A stretch of 64,000 bases of DNA, from NCBI GenBank assembly GCA_020853025.1, contig JADYZP010000058.1, forward strand, positions 1-64,000, read 5' to 3'. The translations under genes and the position numbers were made by a program. Positions 1 to 9,264 of this stretch are shown here, piece after piece (positions within the stretch are counted from its first letter, which is position 1; every line of letters begins with the position of its first letter). Source of the stretch: Burkholderiales bacterium. Its GTDB lineage: Bacteria; Pseudomonadota; Gammaproteobacteria; Burkholderiales; Casimicrobiaceae. The notes below the pieces were generated by a model, which had not been told where the DNA came from, did no database searches, and worked only from the letters and a program-made list of their open reading frames with translations.

Positions 1-72
1 GCGCTCATCCATCAACGGCGCAAGCGCTCGATAGCGCGATTTGATCTGGCGAAGCGCGGACGCATCCTGCAT
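1..72 (-). mobile_element. ISAzo13-type transposase, 5' fragment (runs off window)
   Basis: Only the first 24 codons of this minus-strand gene are inside the window. They read MQDASALRQIKSRYRALAPL followed by MDER. That resembles the N-terminus of ISAzo13-family (DDE) transposases, which begin with a short helix ending in an ALAPLMDER-like motif. The ATG at 72-70 has a GAGGA Shine-Dalgarno just upstream, so this start is convincing. The flanking stretch from about 73 to 120 is more AT-rich than anything nearby, as expected at an IS end. I could not define the terminal inverted repeat or target duplication. The family call rests on 24 residues, and whether the element is intact cannot be judged. 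Confidence 0.6.
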
Positions 73-248
73 ATCCTCATTAAAAGTCAACAATCGTAAA
101 TGGTCAAGTTATTTTCACGCGACGCCTAAGCGCGCGCCGTGCGCGAGTCCGGTAAGATCACGGATTGGCGCCGCGCCAGCCGTCTGCCGGCGACCCGAAG
201 TCCTGGATTTCCGGACGCTGTCCCCATCCTTCTTTCAATGGAGTCGCA

Positions 249-584
249 ATGAACGCAAAAGCACTCGCACTGTCCATAGCCGGGCTCGCCCTGTTCGCCT
301 CCGGCACCGCGAATGCGGTACTCGACAAAGCCAAGGCCGAGGCGATGATGAAAAAAGACGGCTGTGCCGCCTGTCACGGGGTCGACAAGAAGATCATCGG
401 ACCCTCCTATGTCGACGTCGCTGCCAAGTACAAGAACGACAAGAACGCCGTAGCAACGCTGTCGAAGAAGGTCAAGGAAGGTGGCAGCGGCGTCTGGGGT
501 CCGATTCCGATGCCGCCCAACACCGCGACGTCGCAGGCCGACATCACCGAGCTCGTCACCTGGATTCTTTCGCTGAAGAAGTAG
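249..584 (+). CDS. Small class I cytochrome c (c551/c552-like), periplasmic
   Basis: The 111-residue product starts at ATG 249, which has a GGAG site 8 bases upstream; an in-frame ATG at 165 would add 28 residues with no signal character. Residues 1-23 form a signal peptide ending in an AxA-type site (TANA). The haem-binding motif CAACH lies at residues 39-43, and Met88 in an IPMPPN segment is the likely sixth ligand, the layout of c8/c551-type electron carriers. It should shuttle electrons in the periplasm to a terminal oxidase or another haem enzyme; the partner cannot be told. It lies 31 bases upstream of gcvT and may be co-transcribed, but no functional link to glycine cleavage is known. 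Confidence 0.88.
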   Translation: MNAKALALSIAGLALFASGTANAVLDKAKAEAMMKKDGCAACHGVDKKIIGPSYVDVAAKYKNDKNAVATLSKKVKEGGSGVWGPIPMPPNTATSQADITELVTWILSLKK

Positions 585-615
585 TCGTCGCGCTGCGATT
601 TCGATAGAGAGCGAC

Positions 616-1725
616 TTGGGCAGGCATACGCCGCTCCACGCCGCGCATCGCGCCGCCGGTGCGCGCATGGTGGACTTCGGCGGCTGGGACATGCCGGTGA
701 ACTACGGCTCGCAGATCGACGAGCATCACGCGGTGCGTCGCGACGCCGGCATGTTCGACGTGTCGCACATGCGCGTCGTCGACCTCGAAGCGGACGCCGG
801 TGCCGGCGGGGTCCGCGATTTCCTTCGCTACGCGCTCGCCAACAATGTCGATAAGCTCCAAAGCCCCGGCCGCGCGCTCTATTCGTGCCTGCTTCGCACC
901 GACGGCGGCGTACTCGACGACGTGATCGTCTACTTCCTGAGCGAGGACCGGTTCCGCATCGTCGTCAACGCCGGTACCGCGGAAAAAGACATTGCATGGT
1001 TCGCGAAACTGCTCGCCGCCCGTGCGCCCGCCCTTCGCCTGCAACCGCGCGAAGAGCTGGCGATGATCGCCGTGCAGGGACCGAAGGCGCGCGAAAAGCT
1101 GCGGGCCGCGCTGCCCGGCAGCGAAACGGCAAGTTCAGGGCTGAAGCCGTTCTTCGGCGTGGCGGTTTCCACCGAGTTCGGTGAAACGTTCATCGCGCGC
1201 ACCGGGTACACCGGCGAGGACGGCTTCGAGGTCATGCTGCCGGCGCAGCACGCGCAAGCGCTTTGGCACGCACTCGCCGCGGCCGGTGCGACACCCTGCG
1301 GCCTCGGCGCGCGCGACACGTTGCGGCTCGAAGCGGGACTGAACCTCTACGGCCAGGACATGGACGAGACGGTGTCGCCGCTTGCGGCGGGCCTTGCATG
1401 GACCGTCGACCTCGAAAGTCCGCGCGATTTCGTCGGCAAAGCGGCGTTGCTGGCGCAGTCGCCTTCGCAACAGCAGCTTGGCCTCGTGCTGCAGGACGCG
1501 GGAGGCGTACTGCGCGCGCACCAGCGCGTGAATACGGCGCAGGGCGAAGGCGAAATCACCAGCGGCACCTTCAGCCCGACGCTTGGCAAGTCGATCGCAC
1601 TGGCGCGACTTCCGACCGGCGTGGCCGTCGGTGACACGGTGAGCGTGGCGGTACGTGACAAGGCGCTCGCCGCGCGCACCGTCAAGCCGCCGTTCGTTCG
1701 CAACGGGCGCGTGCTGGTGTCGTGA
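616..1725 (+). CDS. gcvT: Glycine cleavage system T protein (aminomethyltransferase)
   Basis: The 369-residue protein transfers the one-carbon unit from aminomethyl-lipoyl GcvH to tetrahydrofolate, releasing ammonia. The N-terminus ([15 protein letters not shown]) and the internal [10 protein letters not shown] motif are diagnostic of GcvT, and the length matches the family (about 360-370). No ATG lies at the right place. The most likely start is TTG 616, preceded by a GAGAG stretch and placing the first residues where GcvT proteins begin. It leads the gcvT-gcvH-gcvP-dadA run, with 64 bases to gcvH. No glycine riboswitch was recognised upstream. Confidence 0.95.
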   Translation: MGRHTPLHAAHRAAGARMVDFGGWDMPVNYGSQIDEHHAVRRDAGMFDVSHMRVVDLEADAGAGGVRDFLRYALANNVDKLQSPGRALYSCLLRTDGGVLDDVIVYFLSEDRFRIVVNAGTAEKDIAWFAKLLAARAPALRLQPREELAMIAVQGPKAREKLRAALPGSETASSGLKPFFGVAVSTEFGETFIARTGYTGEDGFEVMLPAQHAQALWHALAAAGATPCGLGARDTLRLEAGLNLYGQDMDETVSPLAAGLAWTVDLESPRDFVGKAALLAQSPSQQQLGLVLQDAGGVLRAHQRVNTAQGEGEITSGTFSPTLGKSIALARLPTGVAVGDTVSVAVRDKALAARTVKPPFVRNGRVLVS

Positions 1726-1789
1726 GTCTCGAAACGCGCAGGTCGCGAAGTTCAGGTATCCGCACCAACCACCCCCCGGAGCCGACGCA

Positions 1790-2173
1790 ATGAATGTTCC
1801 CACCGATCTGAAGTATGCCGACAGCCACGAATGGATGCGCGCGGAGTCCGACGGCACGGTTACCATAGGCATCACCGATCACGCGCAGGAGGCGCTGGGC
1901 GACCTCGTGTTCATCGAGTTGCCCGCGGTCGGGCGTGTGCTGAAGGCTGGCGAAGCCTGCGCGATCGTCGAGTCGGTGAAAGCCGCCAGCGACGTCTATG
2001 CGCCGATGAGCGGTGAAGTGGTCGCCGTCAACGACGCGGCGAGCAGCGCGCCCGAATCGCTGAACGAGGATGCCTACGCCGCGTGGCTGTTTCGGCTGCG
2101 TCCGGCCGATCCTGGCGCACTGGCGACGATGCTCGACGCCGCGGCCTACGAAAAATTCGTCGGTGAGGCGTGA
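1790..2173 (+). CDS. gcvH: Glycine cleavage system H protein (lipoyl carrier)
   Basis: The 127-residue carrier shuttles the aminomethyl group from GcvP to GcvT on a swinging lipoyl arm. Lys64 in the VESVKAASD motif is the lipoylation site, matching Lys64/65 in characterised H proteins. The frame is open upstream to 1655, but ATG 1790 ([15 protein letters not shown]) is the family start. The stop codon overlaps the GTG start of gcvP in a GTGA arrangement, so translation is probably coupled. The lipoylation genes lipB and lipA, needed to activate this protein, lie about 9 kb downstream. Confidence 0.97.
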   Translation: MNVPTDLKYADSHEWMRAESDGTVTIGITDHAQEALGDLVFIELPAVGRVLKAGEACAIVESVKAASDVYAPMSGEVVAVNDAASSAPESLNEDAYAAWLFRLRPADPGALATMLDAAAYEKFVGEA

Positions 2174-5115
2174 ACGCACAAGCGACTTCGCTGCTGGCGC
2201 AGCTCGAGGACGACGCGGGGTTCATCGCCCGCCACATCGGCACGACGCCGGACGAGCAGGCGGCGATGCTGCATGCGCTGGGTTTCGATTCGCGCGCCGC
2301 ACTGATTGATGCGGTCGTCCCCGCGGCGATCCGCGAGCATGCACCGCTGGCGCTGCCGGCGCCGGTTGCGGAAGCCGATGCGCTCGCCAGGCTGGCCGCG
2401 ATCGCAGGCGGCAACCGTGTGCTGACGTCGCACATCGGTCTCGGCTATTACGGCACGCACACACCCGGCGTCATCCTGCGCAACATCCTGGAAAATCCGG
2501 CGTGGTACACGGCGTATACGCCGTACCAGCCTGAGATCGCACAGGGGCGGCTGGAGGCGCTGGTCAATTTCCAGACCATGGTCTGCGACCTGACGGACAT
2601 GGCGATCGCCAACGCGTCGATGCTGGACGAGGCCACCGCGGCGGCCGAGGCGATGACGCTGGCGCTGCGCGTCGGCCGGAGCGAGCGCCGGCGGTTTTTC
2701 GTGGCCGACGACGTGTTCCCGCAGACCATCGACGTGCTGCGCACACGCGCGCATCCGCTCGGCATCACCGTGGTCGTCGGGCCGGCAGAGGAAGCTCATG
2801 CGTCGGAAGCCTTCGCCGCACTGCTCCAGTACCCGGGCGCCAATGGCGAGGTCCGCGACTACCGGACGCTGGCGGCGGCGCTGCACGAGCAGGGCACGAT
2901 GGTCATCGTCGCGGCGGACATACTCGCGCTGACGCTGCTGACGCCGCCGGGCGAATGGGGTGCCGACGCGGTCGTCGGATCCACGCAGCGCTTCGGCGTG
3001 CCGATGGGCTTTGGCGGGCCGCACGCCGGCTATCTGGCGACGCGCGACGAGCACAAGCGCTCGATGCCCGGACGGCTGGTCGGCGTCAGCATCGATGCGC
3101 ACGGCGACCCCGCGTACCGGCTGGCGTTGCAAACACGCGAGCAGCACATTCGCCGCGAGAAGGCGACTTCGAATATCTGCACGGCGCAGGTGTTGCTCGC
3201 CGTCATCGCCGCGATGTACGCCGTCTACCACGGTCCCGAAGGACTGACCCGGATCGCGCGGCGCGTCCGCCGCCTGACCGCGATCCTCAGAACCGGATTG
3301 GAGCGGCTGGGCTTCGATGTGCCGACACGCGTGCATTTCGACACGCTCTGCGTGCGCAGCGGCGAGGCGACGCTGGCCATCCACGAGCGCGCAATCGCCG
3401 AAGGTATCAACTTCCGGCGCACCGACGACACGACGATCGGAATCGCACTCGATGAGACGACCACGCAATCCGACGTCGAGCGGATCTGGCGGGTGTTCAA
3501 CGGCGCCGTGGCGCCGTTTGGCGTCGTCGATCTGGACGCCACGGCGGACGATGTATTGCCCGCCGGCCTGGCACGGGCTTCGACGTTTCTCAGCCATCCG
3601 GTCTTTCATCGGTATCGGACCGAGACGCAGATGCTGCGCTACCTGCGGCTGCTGGCCGACCGTGACTTGGCCCTCGACCGCGCGATGATCCCGCTGGGGT
3701 CGTGCACGATGAAGCTCAACGCGACGTCCGAGATGATTCCGGTGACCTGGCCCGAGTTCGGCGCGCTGCATCCTTTCGTACCCGCGGACCAGGCGGACGG
3801 CTACCACCGGCTGGTCGCCGAGTTGTGCGCAATGCTCTGTGCCGCGACCGGCTACGACGCGGTATCGCTGCAACCCAACGCAGGTTCGCAGGGCGAGTAC
3901 GCGGGATTGCTGATGATCCGTGCTTACCACCAAAGCCGCAGCCAGGCGCAGCGCGACGTGTGCCTGATCCCTGCGTCGGCGCACGGGACCAACCCGGCGT
4001 CGGCGCAGATGGCGGGCCTGCGTGTCGTCGTCGTCGCCTGCGACGACGACGGCAACGTCGACCTCGCCGACCTCGAGGCGAAGGCGAAGGCGCACCAGAG
4101 CGATCTGGCCGCGGTCATGGTCACCTATCCGTCGACGCATGGCGTATTCGAGGAAGGCATCAGGCGGATCTGCGAGATCGTGCACGCGCACGGCGGCCAG
4201 GTGTACGTCGATGGCGCGAACCTCAATGCGCTGGTCGGCCTTGCGGCACCCGGGCGCTTCGGCGCCGACGTGTCGCATTTGAACCTGCACAAGACCTTCT
4301 GCATTCCGCACGGCGGCGGCGGGCCCGGTATCGGACCGGTGGCGGTGAAGGCGCATCTTGCGCGGTTCCTGCCGGGGCACTTTGCCCTTGCCCCGACCTT
4401 CGTACCCGAGGGCGCGCTCGGGGAAGCGACGTCGTCGGCCGCACCGCGTGGCAGCGGACTCGGACCCGTCGCCGCCGCACCCTACGGCAGCGCGTCGATC
4501 CTGCCCATCTCCTGGATGTACGTGACGATGATGGGTGGCGAGGGGCTGCGTGCGGCGACCGAGAGCGCGATCCTGCACGCGAACTACATCGCGCGGAAGC
4601 TGGCGCCACACTATCCGGTGCTCTATTCGGGCCCAGGCGGACTGGTGGCGCACGAATGCATCCTCGACCTGCGGCCGCTCAAGGCGACCTCGGGAATCGA
4701 GGCGGAGGACGTCGCCAAACGCCTGATCGACTATGGCTTTCACGCGCCGACGATGAGCTTTCCGGTTCCCGGCACCTTGATGGTCGAGCCGACCGAATCC
4801 GAGTCGAAGGCCGAGCTCGATCGATTCATCGACGCCATGATCGCGATACGTCGGGAGATTCGCGCGGTCGAGACCGGCGAACTCGACCGCACCGACAATC
4901 CGCTGAAGCACGCGCCGCACACCGCCGCCGCCGTGTCGGCGGATGCGTGGACGCACCGCTACGCGCGCAGCATCGCAGCCTTTCCGGCTCCGGGGCAGAA
5001 GGAAGCGAAGTATTGGCCGCCGGTCGCGCGCGTGGACAACGTCCATGGCGACCGGCACCTCTTCTGCAGCTGCATTCCGATCGCCGACTACGCGCCCGAC
5101 GACAAGGTATCCTGA
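2170..5115 (+). CDS. gcvP: Glycine dehydrogenase (decarboxylating), P protein
   Basis: The 981-residue PLP enzyme decarboxylates glycine and loads the aminomethyl group onto lipoyl-GcvH. It is the fused single-chain form (E. coli GcvP is about 957), with two homologous halves. Lys708, in the [17 protein letters not shown] motif, is the expected PLP Schiff-base lysine. The start is GTG 2170, overlapping the gcvH stop by four bases, and it ends in a TGATG overlap with dadA. The tight couplings indicate one transcript for the P, H and T proteins. The L protein is not in this window. Confidence 0.97.
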   Translation: MNAQATSLLAQLEDDAGFIARHIGTTPDEQAAMLHALGFDSRAALIDAVVPAAIREHAPLALPAPVAEADALARLAAIAGGNRVLTSHIGLGYYGTHTPGVILRNILENPAWYTAYTPYQPEIAQGRLEALVNFQTMVCDLTDMAIANASMLDEATAAAEAMTLALRVGRSERRRFFVADDVFPQTIDVLRTRAHPLGITVVVGPAEEAHASEAFAALLQYPGANGEVRDYRTLAAALHEQGTMVIVAADILALTLLTPPGEWGADAVVGSTQRFGVPMGFGGPHAGYLATRDEHKRSMPGRLVGVSIDAHGDPAYRLALQTREQHIRREKATSNICTAQVLLAVIAAMYAVYHGPEGLTRIARRVRRLTAILRTGLERLGFDVPTRVHFDTLCVRSGEATLAIHERAIAEGINFRRTDDTTIGIALDETTTQSDVERIWRVFNGAVAPFGVVDLDATADDVLPAGLARASTFLSHPVFHRYRTETQMLRYLRLLADRDLALDRAMIPLGSCTMKLNATSEMIPVTWPEFGALHPFVPADQADGYHRLVAELCAMLCAATGYDAVSLQPNAGSQGEYAGLLMIRAYHQSRSQAQRDVCLIPASAHGTNPASAQMAGLRVVVVACDDDGNVDLADLEAKAKAHQSDLAAVMVTYPSTHGVFEEGIRRICEIVHAHGGQVYVDGANLNALVGLAAPGRFGADVSHLNLHKTFCIPHGGGGPGIGPVAVKAHLARFLPGHFALAPTFVPEGALGEATSSAAPRGSGLGPVAAAPYGSASILPISWMYVTMMGGEGLRAATESAILHANYIARKLAPHYPVLYSGPGGLVAHECILDLRPLKATSGIEAEDVAKRLIDYGFHAPTMSFPVPGTLMVEPTESESKAELDRFIDAMIAIRREIRAVETGELDRTDNPLKHAPHTAAAVSADAWTHRYARSIAAFPAPGQKEAKYWPPVARVDNVHGDRHLFCSCIPIADYAPDDKVS

Positions 5116-6374
5116 TGCGGGTGCTGGTGCTGGGCGCCGGCGTCGTCGGCGTGACGGCGGCGTGGTATCTCGCGCAGGACGGACACGAGGTCAGCGTCGT
5201 CGACCGCAACGAAGGCGCGGCGCTGGAAACCTCGTTCGCCAACGGTGGACAGATCGCAGCTTCCTACGCCGAGCCCTGGGCCAATCCCGAGGCACCCGCG
5301 AAGGTCGTCAAGTGGCTGGGCAAGGACGACGCACCGCTTTTGTTCCGACTGCGCCTCGACCCCGTGCAATGGCGCTGGGGCTTGCAGTTCCTGCTCGAAT
5401 GCCTGCCGTCGCGCACGCGGCGCAACACGATCCAGTGCCTGAACCTGGCGCTCTATTCGCGCGATTGCCTGAAGGAGCTTCGCGCGCGGACCGGCATCGA
5501 GTACGACCATCTCGAACGCGGCATCCTGTCGTTCTACACCGATGCGAAGGAGTTCGAGCATGGTGTAGCGGCCGCGTCGCTGATGCGCGAGTTCGGCTGT
5601 GACCGCGACGTGAAATCCGCCGACGAATGCGTCGACATCGAGCCTGCGCTCGCCACTTGTCGCAAACTGCTCGCCGGCGGCATCTTCACCGCCAGCGACG
5701 AGTCGGGCGATGCGCAGCGCTTCACGCGCGAACTCGCGCGCATGGCGGAGTCGCGCGGCGTCGTCTTCCGCTGGAACATGACGGTCGAATCGCTGGCCGC
5801 CGACGGCGACTCGGTGACCGGCGTTGCTTGCGTCAACGGGCAGCACCGGAAGGAACTCATGAAGGCCGATGCCTACGTGATGGCGCTGGGCAGCTACAGC
5901 CCCTTCCTGCTGAAGCCGCTTCGCGTACCGTGCCTCATCTATCCGGCGAAGGGCTACTCGGCGACCATCGCCATCGCCGATCACCGCGGCGCGCCGACGG
6001 TGTCGCTGACCGATCTCGCGTGGAAGCTGGTCTTCACACGGTTGGGCGACAGGTTGCGCGTCGCCGGCACTGCGGAGATGTCTGGCTACAACCGCGACCT
6101 GAACCCTGTCCGCTGCGAGGCGCTGGCCAGACGGACGTTCGCGCTGTTTCCCGACGCGGGCGATCGCGACAGCGCCCAGTTCTGGACGGGCTTGCGCCCC
6201 GCCACGCCATCGAACGTGCCCTTGCTGGGCCGCACGCGCTACGCGAACCTGTTTCTGGACACCGGGCATGGCACGCTCGGTTGGACGATGGCCTGCGGTT
6301 CGGCGCGCGCGCTGGCCGACTTGATCGTCGGGCGCAAGCCTGAAGTGGATTTCGCGTTCACCGGGCGTGGGTGA
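5115..6374 (+). CDS. dadA: D-amino acid dehydrogenase, FAD-dependent
   Basis: The 419-residue flavoprotein oxidatively deaminates D-amino acids, classically D-alanine, passing electrons to the membrane. The N-terminal GAGVVG dinucleotide fold (residues 7-12), the ETSFANGGQI segment after it, and the C-terminal TGHGTLGWTMACGS segment are hallmarks of DadA. The length fits the family (about 415-435). It is translationally coupled to gcvP by a TGATG overlap, so it appears to be the last gene of the gcv run. The next genes downstream make and use D-alanine (carboxypeptidase and transaminase), giving a D-amino-acid theme. Confidence 0.9.
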   Translation: MRVLVLGAGVVGVTAAWYLAQDGHEVSVVDRNEGAALETSFANGGQIAASYAEPWANPEAPAKVVKWLGKDDAPLLFRLRLDPVQWRWGLQFLLECLPSRTRRNTIQCLNLALYSRDCLKELRARTGIEYDHLERGILSFYTDAKEFEHGVAAASLMREFGCDRDVKSADECVDIEPALATCRKLLAGGIFTASDESGDAQRFTRELARMAESRGVVFRWNMTVESLAADGDSVTGVACVNGQHRKELMKADAYVMALGSYSPFLLKPLRVPCLIYPAKGYSATIAIADHRGAPTVSLTDLAWKLVFTRLGDRLRVAGTAEMSGYNRDLNPVRCEALARRTFALFPDAGDRDSAQFWTGLRPATPSNVPLLGRTRYANLFLDTGHGTLGWTMACGSARALADLIVGRKPEVDFAFTGRG

Positions 6375-6426
6375 TATCTTGGGTTCGACCCGCGGCGCGC
6401 AATGCATGCCAAATGCAGCCCGGCCG

Positions 6427-6432
6427 TATAAT
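6427..6432 (+). promoter_or_regulatory. Possible -10 element upstream of dacA
   Basis: A perfect TATAAT lies 21 bases before the dacA ATG, in the 79-base gap after dadA. No good -35 hexamer is present at 16-18 bases spacing, so this is only a candidate. It would give a very short leader. Confidence 0.35.
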
Positions 6433-6453
6433 GATGCGTTTTCGCGCTCGGCC

Positions 6454-7626
6454 ATGCATCGCTTCGCGTTCGTACTCCCCTTCGGTGTGCTCCTGTCCGC
6501 CGCCGCGCTTGCCGCCGCGCTCTCCGTTGCGCCGCCGGTGGCGGCGACATCGATGGGAGTACCTGCCCCCGCAGTCGCGGCGGCATCGTGGCTGCTCGTC
6601 GATGTGACCAGCGGACAGACGCTGACTGCATCCAACGCCGACGAGCACCGCGACCCGGCGTCGCTGACCAAGCTTCTGACCGCGTACATCGTGTTCGGCG
6701 CACTGCGCGCCAAGACGATCGTGCCCTCGCAAATGGTGAACGTGTCCGAGCGCGCATGGCGTGCCGAGGGTTCGCGCATGTTCATCGAGCCGCGCCGCGC
6801 CGTGTCGGTCGACGAGCTGCTGCACGGATTGATCGTGCAATCCGGCAACGATGCGTCGATCGCGCTTGCCGAGCTGGTCAGCGGCAGCGAGGACGCCTTC
6901 GTCGTGACGATGAACGCGGAAGCGAAGCGTCTCGCAATGAACGAAAGCCACTTCACCAACGCGACCGGGCTAACCAATCCGCAGCACTATTCGACGGCCG
7001 CCGACCTCGCGAAACTTGCGACGGCGCTGATCCGCGATTTTCCCGAGTACTATCCGCTGTATTCGCAGAAGGAATTCCGCTACAACAACATCACGCAGCC
7101 GAACCGCAATCGCCTGCTGTGGACCGACCCGCACGTCGATGGCGTCAAGACCGGACACACCGAGGCAGCCGGCTGGTGTCTGATCGCGTCGGCGCTGCGT
7201 GGTGACCGCCGCGTGCTCGCCGTGGTGCTGGGCGCGAATTCCGACGCGGCGCGCGCGGCCGAGGCGCAAAAGCTCCTGAACTGGGGCTTCCAGGCCTTCG
7301 ACACCGTGCAGCTCTACCAGTCGGGCAAGCAGGTGACCACGCTGCGGGTCTGGAAGGGCGCCGTGCCTGAAGTGCCGGCCGGATTTCTCGCCGACCGCTA
7401 TCTGACGCTACCCAAGGGTAAGGCGGACCAACTGACGCTGACCATGCAGGCGCAGCAGCCGCTGATCGCGCCGATCGCGCGCGCGCAGCGCATCGGAACG
7501 GTCAAGGTCGCGCTCGGGGGCAAGCCGGTCGCCGAATTTCCGATGATCGCGCTGGAAGAGGTGCCACCTGCAAGCCTCGCCGGGCGCGCCTGGGACACCG
7601 TTCGCCTGTGGTTCCAGAAGGACTGA
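6454..7626 (+). CDS. dacA: D-alanyl-D-alanine carboxypeptidase (PBP5/6 family)
   Basis: The 390-residue secreted serine peptidase removes the terminal D-alanine from peptidoglycan pentapeptides and is probably held to the inner membrane by its C-terminal amphipathic helix. The active-site triad is complete: SLTK with Ser70 and Lys73, SGN from Ser130, and KTG from Lys232. The N-terminus from ATG 6454 (MHRFAFVLPFG) is a signal peptide; the open frame upstream to 6367 does not look like protein. The C-terminal part (about residues 275-390) fits the PBP5 beta-rich domain. The transaminase dat follows at 25 bases. Whether it corresponds to DacA or DacC of other bacteria cannot be decided. Confidence 0.92.
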   Translation: MHRFAFVLPFGVLLSAAALAAALSVAPPVAATSMGVPAPAVAAASWLLVDVTSGQTLTASNADEHRDPASLTKLLTAYIVFGALRAKTIVPSQMVNVSERAWRAEGSRMFIEPRRAVSVDELLHGLIVQSGNDASIALAELVSGSEDAFVVTMNAEAKRLAMNESHFTNATGLTNPQHYSTAADLAKLATALIRDFPEYYPLYSQKEFRYNNITQPNRNRLLWTDPHVDGVKTGHTEAAGWCLIASALRGDRRVLAVVLGANSDAARAAEAQKLLNWGFQAFDTVQLYQSGKQVTTLRVWKGAVPEVPAGFLADRYLTLPKGKADQLTLTMQAQQPLIAPIARAQRIGTVKVALGGKPVAEFPMIALEEVPPASLAGRAWDTVRLWFQKD

Positions 7627-7651
7627 CCATGGTATCGCCGGGAGAAAACGC

Positions 7652-8518
7652 ATGAATGACGCGGAACAGATCGTCTATCTCAACGGCCGCTACGTCGCGC
7701 TGGCCGACGCTCGGATCAACGTCCTCGACCGCGGATTCATCTACGGCGACGGCGTCTATGAGCTCGTGCCGGTCTATGGCCGGGAGCCGTTTCGACTGCC
7801 GCATCATCTGGCGCGGCTGCAACGCAGTGTGGAGGGTATCGGGCTTGCCAATCCGCATACCGATGCGCAGTGGGAGGCGATCATCCGTGCACTGGTCGCG
7901 CGCACGCCTTACGCCGACCAGGCTGTCTATTTCCAGATCACGCGCGGTGTAGCCAAGCGTGACCATGCGTTTCCAAAGGGGGTGGCGCCGACGGTGTTCA
8001 TGATGAGCAATCCGCTGCCCACGCCTACATCCGAGCAGGTCGAGCACGGCGTGGCCGTGGTGACGGCCGACGACAATCGATGGCTCCGCTGCGATCTGAA
8101 GACGATCTCGCTGCTCGGAAACGTCCTGATGCGACAGCTCGCCGCAGAGCGGGGGGCGATGGAAACCGTCATGTTCCGCAACGGCCACCTGACCGAAGCG
8201 TCGGCGTCGAACGTGCTGATCGTGAAGAATGGTGGGATCGTGGTGCCGCCGAAGGACAACCAGATCCTGCCTGGGATCACCTGTGACGCTGCAGTGGACT
8301 TCGCGCACGAGATCGGCATTCCGCTCGAAGTGCGTCCGGTGCCCAAGTTCGAGGCGCTCGCCGCCAACGAGATGTGGCTGTCGTCGTCGACCAAGGAGGT
8401 GCTCGCAGTCACGACCATCGACGGCAGGCCCTTCGCCGGCGGCAGGCCGGGCCCGGTGTTTCGAAAGCTCTGGGCGGCGTTCCAGCAAAGAAAACCGCGT
8501 GCTACGGCGCCGGCCTGA
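7652..8518 (+). CDS. dat: D-amino acid transaminase (class IV PLP aminotransferase)
   Basis: The 288-residue enzyme interconverts D-alanine plus 2-oxoglutarate with pyruvate plus D-glutamate. The opening YLNGRYVALADARINVLDRG and the FIYGDGVYE motif after it are typical of D-alanine transaminases. Lys150 in a DLKTISLLGNV context is the PLP lysine, and the TEASASNV motif binds the cofactor phosphate. A GGGAGA site precedes the ATG. It sits directly after the D,D-carboxypeptidase, the usual betaproteobacterial arrangement, and could recycle the released D-alanine. A branched-chain aminotransferase is the main alternative within class IV but fits the motifs less well. Confidence 0.88.
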   Translation: MNDAEQIVYLNGRYVALADARINVLDRGFIYGDGVYELVPVYGREPFRLPHHLARLQRSVEGIGLANPHTDAQWEAIIRALVARTPYADQAVYFQITRGVAKRDHAFPKGVAPTVFMMSNPLPTPTSEQVEHGVAVVTADDNRWLRCDLKTISLLGNVLMRQLAAERGAMETVMFRNGHLTEASASNVLIVKNGGIVVPPKDNQILPGITCDAAVDFAHEIGIPLEVRPVPKFEALAANEMWLSSSTKEVLAVTTIDGRPFAGGRPGPVFRKLWAAFQQRKPRATAPA

Positions 8519-8538
8519 GTTCGCCGCGCCGACCCGGA

Positions 8539-9048
8539 CTATTCGGGCAGCGCCACGGTCGTGCCGAACCGACCATGGTGGAACACCAGCCCGCGACCGG
8601 CGGCGCGCTCGCCGGTGACGGCTTCACCGACGAAGAGCACGTGGTCGCCCGCCACCTGCTGCGAATGGTGGCGGCATTCGAACCAGGCAACGCAACCGGC
8701 GATCAACGGCGCGTCGGCCCACCCCAGCCGGTAATCGACTCCGGCGAAGCGATCCTCGTGTGGGCGCGAGAAGCGGTGCGCGAGCGCGACTTGCTCGGCG
8801 GCCAACACATTGACCGTATACCGCTGCGCCGACTCGAGCGCGGAAAGACAGTCTGCATCGCGCGCGAGACTCCACAGGATGAGCGGTGGGTCGAGCGACA
8901 CCGAGTTGAAGGAGTTGGCGGTAAAGCCGACGAAGCGCCGTTCGCTCGCCCGCGCGCAGATGATCGTGACGCCGGTAGCGAACTGTGCCAGCGTGTCGCG
9001 GAACTGGCGCGCGTCGAAGGCTTGAGGCGCCGTTGCAGAAGCGGACAT
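8539..9048 (-). CDS. Flavin reductase-like FMN-binding protein
   Basis: This minus-strand gene encodes about 169 residues of a flavin reductase-like domain (HpaC/DIM6-NTAB superfamily): FRDTLAQFATGVTIICA near the N-terminus, then FTANSFNSVSLDPPLILW, which binds FMN. Such proteins usually reduce FMN or FAD with NAD(P)H for a partner monooxygenase; no partner gene lies nearby. ATG 9048 is preferred, though a TTG at 9069 would add seven residues. It is convergent with dat (20 bases) and divergent from the cfa-like gene, interrupting what is elsewhere a continuous dat-ybeD-lipBA block. Confidence 0.85.
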   Translation of the reverse strand: MSASATAPQAFDARQFRDTLAQFATGVTIICARASERRFVGFTANSFNSVSLDPPLILWSLARDADCLSALESAQRYTVNVLAAEQVALAHRFSRPHEDRFAGVDYRLGWADAPLIAGCVAWFECRHHSQQVAGDHVLFVGEAVTGERAAGRGLVFHHGRFGTTVALPE

Positions 9049-9264
9049 GGGGAGCGGACCACACCGCAACGCGGCGGCCCCGGTGATGACAGGGTGCGGC
9101 GATGGTAGGGGCGATACCCGGCACTGTCAAAGCGAACGCAGTGCGCTCTCCCGGGGCTCTCACTTTCTCTCTGCCCACCGGCGGCCAGACTTGCTACACT
9201 ACACTGTCGGGAACGGACGAGAGCCGTGCCGGAAGTGCAAAACTTCCGACGCAACCGCGAGCCC

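Noticed and set aside
73-248. Glycine riboswitch upstream of the gcv run.
   Set aside because: No tandem aptamer cores could be recognised; the gap before gcvT itself is only 31 bases.
2146-5058. A 970-codon minus-strand open frame opposite gcvP.
   Set aside because: It is an antisense shadow of a GC-rich gene: arginine/histidine-rich, no domain, no Shine-Dalgarno, fully overlapped by a complete gcvP.
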